Shown in pieces: positions 58,248 to 64,000 of a stretch of 64,000 nucleotides of DNA. The stretch covers positions 29,621 through 93,620 of the forward strand of contig CALFUT010000041.1 of NCBI GenBank assembly GCA_937929805.1, given 5' to 3'. This DNA comes from an uncultured Pirellulaceae bacterium (GTDB taxonomy: Bacteria; Planctomycetota; Planctomycetia; Pirellulales; Pirellulaceae). Within the stretch, counting starts at the first letter, position 1. Every line of letters begins with the position of its first letter. A program made the translations under genes and the position numbers. The notes under the pieces were generated by a model that saw nothing but the letters and a program-made list of their open reading frames with translations, made no database searches and was not told where the DNA came from.

Positions 58248-58917
58248 CGGTTTCTGCTAGCCAACATCTTAGTTGATCGGTTGCCGCATTGTAATTTTTT
58301 CGAGCCGTATGTTCTGTCATCGCCATGCGATCGGAAATCTGGCGAAACGAAAACCCAAATCGGTGCCTTGCTTCAATGATTTGCTGCAAACGCAGTGGCA
58401 GACGAGCGATCGCCGACGCCAATCGCTCATCTTGTTCTTGCTTGCTAAGAATGGAGCTAGATGTCGAAGTTTCAGCCGCCAATCCGTCGCTTGAATCGAG
58501 CATTGCTTGCTCTCGATTCACGTTGCGACACCGCGTCTGAGTGAAACGTCGAGATTCATCCGTCAAGTTGTTCATCACAATTCGTTTTAGCCACGAACGC
58601 ATTTCCGCTTCCGTATTCCCAGCAAACGAATCGAATGATTGCTGGGCATCCATCATGCTAATCTGCACAATGTCAGATGGTCCAAACTTCGATCGTAGCA
58701 GCGGACCAATGTTGCGTTCGGCACAAAGTGTCAAATAGAAGTAAACACTGTCGAAAATTTGCCCCAGAGAATCGTCACAGCCCTCGCGTGCTAAGTCTAA
58801 TAGCGCAGGCCATGAAACGGATTTGGCAGCATGAGAAGAAGACGGTTTATCTGCAACGCAAGCTTCAAGCATGGTGACGTGCAACCAATAAGATGGTGAA
58901 TCAATGTTAACGAGCAT
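58240..58917 (-). CDS. ECF-type RNA polymerase sigma factor, kinase-associated
   Basis: The 225-residue protein has a sigma2 region (ALLDLAREGCDDSLGQIFD, then KFGPSDIVQISMMDAQQSFD and TEAEMRSWLKRIVMNNLTDE) and a sigma4 helix-turn-helix (LASAIARLPLRLQQIIEARH, FSFRQISDRMAMTEHTARKN). The PSDIVQ and LKRI..NNL.DE strings place it in the planctomycete ECF type that is encoded with Ser/Thr kinases. Starts at 58917 and 58872 are both possible; the upstream one has AGGGG but at short spacing. Its stop overlaps the kinase start. No anti-sigma gene is present. Target genes are unknown; the array of secreted proteins starts 327 bp away on the other strand. Confidence 0.9.
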   Translation of the reverse strand: MLVNIDSPSYWLHVTMLEACVADKPSSSHAAKSVSWPALLDLAREGCDDSLGQIFDSVYFYLTLCAERNIGPLLRSKFGPSDIVQISMMDAQQSFDSFAGNTEAEMRSWLKRIVMNNLTDESRRFTQTRCRNVNREQAMLDSSDGLAAETSTSSSILSKQEQDERLASAIARLPLRLQQIIEARHRFGFSFRQISDRMAMTEHTARKNYNAATDQLRCWLAETDG

Positions 58918-59244
58918 AATCCCCTGTCTTTTCCGATGCTACTTGCTGTCTGCCGCAATTTCAACCTGCCCGAACGTCCTCCCGTTCTTCTGCAACGAGT
59001 GCAAAGATCTGAATGGCCTATCTACCCTTATAAGCAGGCGACGAAGCGTTCGATTTGCGAGCTGAATTCTTGAAAAAAGAACAAGAAATCAACGTGCCGC
59101 GTGTTCAGTTGGAATTTCTTCAAGAAAAAACAATTTTTCCCCTCTGATGCAGGAGGTTGATACGCCTACATAGCCGTGGGGCAGGATTGCCTTGCTCGAA
59201 GGCTGTACGTCTATCTACTTTTGCCAAGCTAGGGATTTACATCA
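58918..59244. promoter_or_regulatory. Divergent control region with two TTCTTG-type dyads
   Basis: The space between the sigma factor gene and the surface protein array has no gene. TTCTTG-N9-CAAGAA (59067-59087) is a perfect 6-bp-arm dyad, and TTTCTT-C-AAGAAA (59115-59127) lies about 40 bp on. Both could be regulator sites, but A/T-rich palindromes arise by chance. No clear promoter was identified. Confidence 0.35.
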
Positions 59245-61368
59245 ATGAGTTGCTTTAAACGAAGCGGTTTTCGTTTTTTAACCACAACGTGTTGCATTGT
59301 CTTCGCGGCTACCTTCCTCTCAGCCACGTTAACTGAGGCCGTGGGGCAGACGTTTACTGGCGGTGGTGACGGTTTTAGTTGGAACGATGACAGCAACTGG
59401 GATGGCGGCGTCGTTCCGGGCTCGCCGGGAGATGACAACCCATTTGTCGAAATTACGAATCAGCCGGACGTTCAGATAAATGCTCCGACGACTTTGGACA
59501 CGACCTCCGGTTCAGAAGAGTTGTCGGTGAGTGTTACAGATTCTATTTTGAGTGTTAACGCTCCCAGTCAGTTAGACGCCGTCATTGGTGTCAACTGGAT
59601 TCGTTCAACGCTTAATGTGAATGCCGATCTCAATTCCAGAGCCACAGTCAACGGTGGTGTTCTAAATCTGAACTCTGGCATTTTTAGCGGATCACTTTCG
59701 TTGGGAAGTGCCGATTCGGCAGGTGGTGGAGGGTTTCCTCCATTTCCGTTTCCTCCAATTGGCGGTGGTGGTTCAGACCCTGCGGTGGTCAACCGCAACG
59801 GAGGAACACTAAACCTCGAATCCTTATCCGTCAGTAGTGGGGATTCGGCCTTGGGTGTGATCGATGTGCTTGGATCGGACGCCATTGCCGAAGCAACCGC
59901 TGGTGACAATGGTGTGCTCAATGTCAATGGTGCAGCAATCACATCAGGGCTCGACGCGAACGCAGGCGGCACGGCGAACATCAATTCCGGAACCGTCTCT
60001 GGTGTTCATGAAATCAACGGAGGAACATTAAGCCTCAATGGCGGCACATTGACTGGCCAATTGAGTCTTCGTAATTTTGATCAGGATACCAACCCCTCTG
60101 GCGATGACCCGACCTTTACTCGAAGCGGTGGAACGCTTGACCTTCTCACACTTGATGCGACCGGAAACGTTGCTGTTGACATCAACGCAGGCGACAATGT
60201 CAGGGGCGGCCTCCAAACGCGAGAAGGTGCCCAAGTCACCATCAATAGCGACCTAACGTTGGAGCGGCTGGTCAATAGCAACAATGGCTTTACCAATGGC
60301 TCTTTAATTGCTGAACAGGGTTCAACGGTTTTTCTCAATGCAGACATTCTTGATTCTGAACTTGTGCAGTATCAGGGGAATTCACTCCAGCGAGCAAGCG
60401 GTGTCAGCATCCGGACACAAACGTTGACCATCAGTTCAGCTGACTACACCTACGATGGCACGGATTCGATTGACGGTTCGATCAATATTACTGACGGCGA
60501 CCTTAATGTCACTGCGGATCCCGCCACCGCGAATCCTATGGACGTTGCGATCGGCGCGGATAGCGCAACGGTTTCGATCAACGCAGAATCAACATTGCTT
60601 AACTTGGGCGGTGCCGGGCAGTCAACCATCGATATCAACCAAGCAACCGACGTATCCAATGTTGTGAGTGTCAGCGCCGGTTCCGTGTTGAATGTGAACG
60701 CTGACCTGCAGGCAGGGAATGTCAACGGGACGATGGTTCGTGGTGGAACGATTAACCTAAATGATTCGACACTTCGGGGAAGGTTGCAACTCTTGGACGG
60801 CACTGCGGGTGGAGGTGATTCGACGCTAAATCGCGATGCGGGCTCAACGCTTGAACTGTTTGGATTGTGGATAGAAGACGGCAACCACTTGGACTTGTTG
60901 GCTGACGATTCAGTATCCAGTGGCATCGCTTTACAAGAAGGCTCAAGCCTTGACACCTTCACCTCGCTAGACCTCGACAACTTCGTCAGTGTGTTCGGTG
61001 GCAGCACACTGAATGTCTTTCAGTCGGATGGGCAGTTGGACGGGCTAGCCGCACGTCAGTTGGATCTTGATGGCAGTTCGACTTTAAATCTGAATTTTGA
61101 TGACGTCTTGGCCGCCGAAGACGAGTTGGATTTTGGCCTCCGGCTTATTGGAGATGTCGTTGACGAATTGGAGTCCTCTATCGCCAACGGCCAGCTGACT
61201 TTCACCGGTCCGGAATCAGCATCGATCGGCGTCATTCGCGATGTGAGTAGCTTTGGCGATTTCACCTACGTCGGCTACATCGGTGTTAGTGCCGTGCCCG
61301 AATCAAACGGTTTGATATTACTGGGCATTGTTTCGCTGGCGGGCATGACGAAACGCCGCCGCAGCTAA
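59245..61368 (+). CDS. Secreted beta-helix-like repeat protein with PEP-CTERM-like tail
   Basis: The 707-residue protein has a signal peptide (FLTTTCCIVFAATFLSATL, cleaved near VGQTF), an autotransporter-style passenger start GDGFSWNDDSNWDGGVVPGS, then about 600 residues of repeats rich in N, T, G and S such as LNVNADLNSRATVNGGVLNL and TANINSGTVSGVHEINGG, consistent with a right-handed beta-helix. It ends VPESNGLILLGIVSLAGMTK and RRRS, a variant PEP-CTERM tail (PES instead of PEP). Role at the cell surface, perhaps adhesion, is inferred. It opens a run of three secreted-protein genes on one strand. Confidence 0.75.
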   Translation: MSCFKRSGFRFLTTTCCIVFAATFLSATLTEAVGQTFTGGGDGFSWNDDSNWDGGVVPGSPGDDNPFVEITNQPDVQINAPTTLDTTSGSEELSVSVTDSILSVNAPSQLDAVIGVNWIRSTLNVNADLNSRATVNGGVLNLNSGIFSGSLSLGSADSAGGGGFPPFPFPPIGGGGSDPAVVNRNGGTLNLESLSVSSGDSALGVIDVLGSDAIAEATAGDNGVLNVNGAAITSGLDANAGGTANINSGTVSGVHEINGGTLSLNGGTLTGQLSLRNFDQDTNPSGDDPTFTRSGGTLDLLTLDATGNVAVDINAGDNVRGGLQTREGAQVTINSDLTLERLVNSNNGFTNGSLIAEQGSTVFLNADILDSELVQYQGNSLQRASGVSIRTQTLTISSADYTYDGTDSIDGSINITDGDLNVTADPATANPMDVAIGADSATVSINAESTLLNLGGAGQSTIDINQATDVSNVVSVSAGSVLNVNADLQAGNVNGTMVRGGTINLNDSTLRGRLQLLDGTAGGGDSTLNRDAGSTLELFGLWIEDGNHLDLLADDSVSSGIALQEGSSLDTFTSLDLDNFVSVFGGSTLNVFQSDGQLDGLAARQLDLDGSSTLNLNFDDVLAAEDELDFGLRLIGDVVDELESSIANGQLTFTGPESASIGVIRDVSSFGDFTYVGYIGVSAVPESNGLILLGIVSLAGMTKRRRS

Positions 61369-61496
61369 TTTGATCTCAACGAGCTTTTTTGCATTTCACG
61401 TACGAGAACCACTTTTGGCCAATTCGAACAACAAATGATGCGGTCGATCCAAGCGATCGATTGATGCCACTTTTACATAAAGGAAAGCTAGATTCC

Positions 61497-62915
61497 ATGA
61501 TCCATTTACGTCACCGCTTCAAGCAGTTGCTTGCAATCTCGACTTTGATAGGCGCAGTGGGTTTCACCTTACAAAGCAAACAAGCCAACGCCCAAACCGT
61601 CACCCATGTGCCGCTGTATACTTTTCATGGGGATAGTGCCGGTGACGAGTTTGGTTGGTCCGTTAGCGGTGCGGGGGATCTCAATGGCGACGGGCGAGCC
61701 GACTTGGTTGTCGGATCCCGATTTGATGACAATAACGGCGATCGCAGTGGCAGCGCTCGCATCCTATCGGGGCTTGATGGCAGTGTGCTTTACTCGTTCG
61801 ACGGCGAAAGTTTCTTCGACGAGCTTGGCTTCTCCGTTAGTGGTGCGGGGGATGTCAATGGCGACGGCCTAGATGACTTGATCGTCGGAGTCCACGGAGA
61901 TGACAACAACGGCTCCGGAAGTGGTAGCGCTCGCGTTCTTTCCGGAATTGATGGCAGTACTCTTTACACATTCAATGGCGACAGTGGGGGCGACCGGTTT
62001 GGCGGATCCGTAAGTGGTGCGGGTGACGTCAACGGCGACGGGCACGCCGACTTGATCGTCGGAGCGTTGGGAGATCGCAACAACGGATCTTTTAGTGGCA
62101 GCGCTCGCGTTCTTTCTGGGCTCGATGGAAGCATTCTTTACACGTTCGACGGCGACAGTGCGGGCGACAATTTTGGCGGCTCTGTAGGCGGAGCCGGTGA
62201 CGTCAACGGCGACGGAGTAGCCGACTTAATTGTTGGGGCAATCGGCGATAGCAACAACGGCCCCCAAAGTGGCAGTGCTCGCGTTCTTTCCGGAATTGAT
62301 GGCAGTACTCTTTACACATTCAATGGCGATAGTGCGGGCGACCTATTTGGTGGATCCGTAAGCGGTGCGGGGGACGTCAACGGCGACGGGCACGCTGACT
62401 TGATTGTCGGAGCCACCCGCGATGACAACAATGGAACTGATAGTGGCAGTGCACGCGTACTTTCTGGAATTGACGGCAGCATCCTTTACACTTTCGACGG
62501 CGACGGTGCCAACAGCTTCTTCGGTGGGGCAGTGAGCGGTGCCGGTGACGTCAATGGCGACGGACGTGCCGACTTGATCCTCGGAGCCCCTGTAGATGAC
62601 AATAACGGTACTTTAAGTGGAAGTATTCGCGTCCTTTCCGGAGTTGATGGCAGCATACTCTACAACTTCGATGGCGACAGTGATTTCGACTTGTTTGGCT
62701 CTTCTGTCAGTGGCGCAGGGGACGTCAACGGCGACGGGCTGGCGGACTTCATTGTCGGTGCTCGTGGCAGCGGGGCCAACGGTGACGGAGGCGGCTACGC
62801 TCGCGTCTTTGTCAGCCAAATCAGTAATGTTCCTGAGCCGGGAAGTGGGATGGTGGTGGCGTTGTTTTCTCTAGCCGCTGCCTGCCGACGCCGACGCCAA
62901 AACAACGGGGCGTAA
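61497..62915 (+). CDS. Secreted FG-GAP (integrin-alpha-like) beta-propeller protein with PEP-CTERM tail
   Basis: The ATG at 61497 follows AAGGAAAG. The 472-residue protein has a signal peptide (LLAISTLIGAVGFTL to ANAQ) and seven FG-GAP repeats of about 58 residues. Each has F/S-V-SGAGD(V/L)NGDG.(A/D)DLIVG with a DxNxDG calcium loop followed by SGSARVLSG(I/L)DGS(T/I)LYTF(N/D)GDS. Seven units make a complete seven-bladed propeller. Units 2-6 are nearly identical even at DNA level, so the gene has expanded or been homogenised recently. The tail VPEPGSGMVVALFSLAAAC and RRRRQ is PEP-CTERM. A calcium-dependent surface role is inferred. It lies 128 bp after the beta-helix-like gene. Confidence 0.85.
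   Translation: MIHLRHRFKQLLAISTLIGAVGFTLQSKQANAQTVTHVPLYTFHGDSAGDEFGWSVSGAGDLNGDGRADLVVGSRFDDNNGDRSGSARILSGLDGSVLYSFDGESFFDELGFSVSGAGDVNGDGLDDLIVGVHGDDNNGSGSGSARVLSGIDGSTLYTFNGDSGGDRFGGSVSGAGDVNGDGHADLIVGALGDRNNGSFSGSARVLSGLDGSILYTFDGDSAGDNFGGSVGGAGDVNGDGVADLIVGAIGDSNNGPQSGSARVLSGIDGSTLYTFNGDSAGDLFGGSVSGAGDVNGDGHADLIVGATRDDNNGTDSGSARVLSGIDGSILYTFDGDGANSFFGGAVSGAGDVNGDGRADLILGAPVDDNNGTLSGSIRVLSGVDGSILYNFDGDSDFDLFGSSVSGAGDVNGDGLADFIVGARGSGANGDGGGYARVFVSQISNVPEPGSGMVVALFSLAAACRRRRQNNGA
61640..62800 (+). repeat. Seven tandem near-identical FG-GAP coding repeats of about 174 bp
   Basis: The unit core GTGCGGG(G/T)GA(C/T)GTCAACGG recurs about every 174 bp (near 61670, 61845, 62019, 62193, 62367, 62541 and 62715). 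GGAATTGATGGCAGTACTCT occurs twice unchanged, near 61941 and 62288. This is intragenic duplication within the FG-GAP gene. Confidence 0.75.
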
Positions 62916-63097
62916 CGATGTGACCCGCAACTTTGCTACGAAGCATAGGTCTGCTTCCAGCTTGCCTCCCATCGCATCGGCAGAGGGTAGCGGTCGTCAA
63001 ACAGTCGGCTCAAGCTCAAGTGAGGCGTCCTTCAAGCGTAGGTTTCTATCGTTAACGAATTCAACTTCGCAAATTCAATTTTTTTACGGTGAGTTAG

Positions 63098-63895
63098 ATG
63101 GTCAAAAACTGCTTCCTGTTTTGCATCGTGTGCTTTTTCTGTTCAGTGGCGTCTGTCGAAACTGAGGTTTTTGCCGATGTTGTTATCGACGGCAACGCGC
63201 TTTCCGATCCAACAACGTTTGGTGTTGGCGATACTTTGCCGGCAAGTAGCGATCTGTTTGTAGACGGCACCAGCGTGTTTAACCTGTCGGGTGGAAGTCT
63301 TGATGGATTCGCCGATTTCAGTGGAAGTTCGACGTTAAATGTGACGTCTGGCAGTGCAGGCACCGTGTTTCTTCAGGGTAACGCAACAGCCAATATTTCT
63401 GGGGGGGCGATTGCATTTCTGGATTCCAGTAGTGGGACCACCGTTAATATTTCTGGAGGTGATGTCGGTTTTGGAGTTGCTGGTGGCAGCGTTACCATTT
63501 CAGGTGGTAGTGTCGACACTCCGGATTTCTCAGTTGCCTCAGGTGATTCGCTGGAGATCTCAGGTGGAAACGTGTCTGTAGGAACGCTGAATGTGTCTAC
63601 CGGTGGCACGGCAACGATCAGCGCTGGCGTGGACTTGGATAACCTCTTTTTTATCGGCGTCGATGGAGCAGGTGCCAGTTTGAATCTGGTGGGGGCGAAC
63701 TTCAGGCTGGTGACCGAAGACACTGAAAATTTTACTATCACGGAAACTCCTTTCACGGGAACGATCACCGATTCGTTCGCCTTCTTTAATGGCTTTTTGG
63801 CGACTTCTCTTGCTGGCACATTGCTTGACGGCACGGAGTTTCAAATTAGCGAAGCCAGTCGGCCTTGTCGAACAATTCCCTATTTTGCTTCGTAA
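63098..63895 (+). CDS. Secreted beta-helix-like protein, C-terminus replaced by IS sequence
   Basis: The frame opens with a signal peptide (NCFLFCIVCFFCSVASVE) and continues with short repeats such as FNLSGGSLDGFADFSGSSTL, TANISGGAIAFLDSSSGTTV and SVTISGGSVDTP, then a region typical of the end of such planctomycete proteins (FNGFLATSLAGTLLDGTEFQ). From about residue 253 the sequence becomes RPCRTIPYFAS and stops, with no PEP-CTERM tail. An IS5-type transposase start lies 45 bp on, so the last dozen or so codons are probably IS-derived and the sorting signal has been separated from the gene. It is the third secreted repeat protein in the array. Confidence 0.7.
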   Translation: MVKNCFLFCIVCFFCSVASVETEVFADVVIDGNALSDPTTFGVGDTLPASSDLFVDGTSVFNLSGGSLDGFADFSGSSTLNVTSGSAGTVFLQGNATANISGGAIAFLDSSSGTTVNISGGDVGFGVAGGSVTISGGSVDTPDFSVASGDSLEISGGNVSVGTLNVSTGGTATISAGVDLDNLFFIGVDGAGASLNLVGANFRLVTEDTENFTITETPFTGTITDSFAFFNGFLATSLAGTLLDGTEFQISEASRPCRTIPYFAS

Positions 63896-64000
63896 GAGTT
63901 GCTCGCATGGATATTTCGATTGAATATGAAGGAGCGAACGATGGGCAAGCGGAGCAAAACTCGAACGGAAGGCAAGAAAGACAGGGTGACCAACTGGTCG
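63860..64000 (+). mobile_element. Left end of an IS5-type insertion sequence, running off the window
   Basis: GGCCTTGTCGAACAATTCCC (63861-63880) sits exactly where the surface protein loses its expected sequence and resembles the terminal inverted repeats of IS5-group elements. The other end is outside the window, so neither the inverted repeat nor a target duplication can be confirmed. Confidence 0.5.
63941..64000 (+). CDS. IS5-family transposase, N-terminus only
   Basis: The first 20 residues are MGKRSKTRTEGKKDRVTNWS. A basic start followed by TNWS (usually TNW..YN..L..RG) is typical of IS5-family transposases of the IS1031/IS903 kind. AGGAG lies 6-7 bases before the ATG at 63941. The gene continues beyond the window, and too little is visible to judge whether it is intact. 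Its position explains the truncated surface protein just upstream. Confidence 0.6.
   Translation, partial: MGKRSKTRTEGKKDRVTNWS

Noticed and set aside
61640..62800. Possible CRISPR-like array because of regular repeats
   Set aside because: The repeats are 174-bp coding units of an FG-GAP protein without spacers.

Overview
The window looks like a chromosomal segment of a planctomycete of the Pirellulales type (Rhodopirellula and relatives). The grounds are: many secreted proteins with PEP-CTERM tails, an ECF sigma factor overlapping a Ser/Thr kinase gene, a giant M56 (BlaR1-like) sensor carrying carboxypeptidase-regulatory-like beta-sandwich domains instead of a penicillin-binding domain, FGE/SUMF-type proteins, Uma2, a mid-50s GC composition by eye, and single genes or short operons separated by degenerate hairpin repeats. 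No tRNA, rRNA or CRISPR array was seen. Homology calls rest on recognised motifs; no search was run.

Layout. 1-5865 (minus): the 5' part of kdsC, then a biotin operon read bioA-bioB-bioF-bioH-bioC with tight overlaps but no bioD. 6020-15143: a Uma2 nuclease-like gene, carB, a small secreted protein, argH and a secreted HEAT-repeat protein. 15114-16376: a low-GC DUF2971 gene bracketed by a 24-bp direct repeat that copies the last codons of the HEAT gene. 16377-18682: repeat-rich DNA and an orphan MacB-type permease. 18683-22182 (minus): a possible three-gene module of a MoxR-like AAA+ ATPase, a 631-aa TraB/ChaN-like protein and a small TerB-like protein. 22280-29119: an FAD amine-oxidase-like protein, lipid- or membrane-anchored MsrB, a candidate sigma-54-driven structured RNA, an M3 oligopeptidase and an anchored coiled-coil protein. 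29697-35882 (plus): polA-coaE-rho, then ribH and nusB. 35893-39869: a BlaI/BlaR1-type regulatory pair with a readable promoter and operator. 40207-41238: ftsY.

41664-46884 is the most rearranged part. A porin-like protein precedes a P-II signalling protein lacking the usual uridylylated tyrosine. A minus-strand FGE-domain protein follows, whose domain continues through an in-frame UGA at the position of the catalytic cysteine of true FGE. Next come an IS4-type transposase remnant fused to a truncated second P-II copy that differs from the first only synonymously, and then a PEP-CTERM protein. 47550-54796 is a run of minus-strand genes (ABC ATPase, large membrane protein, MazG-like, Rieske, DUF6263-like, UPF0173 hydrolase, pgi), divergent from gpmI. 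56694-58917 is the ECF sigma/kinase pair. 59245-63895 is a tandem array of three secreted repeat proteins, the last apparently broken by an IS5-type element that runs off the window end.

The best candidates for something undescribed are the UGA-interrupted FGE-like gene, the P-II/IS scar, the DUF2971 insertion with gene-end duplication, the sigma-54-linked RNA and the MoxR/TraB-like/TerB-like module. Each is a hypothesis from sequence reading alone.
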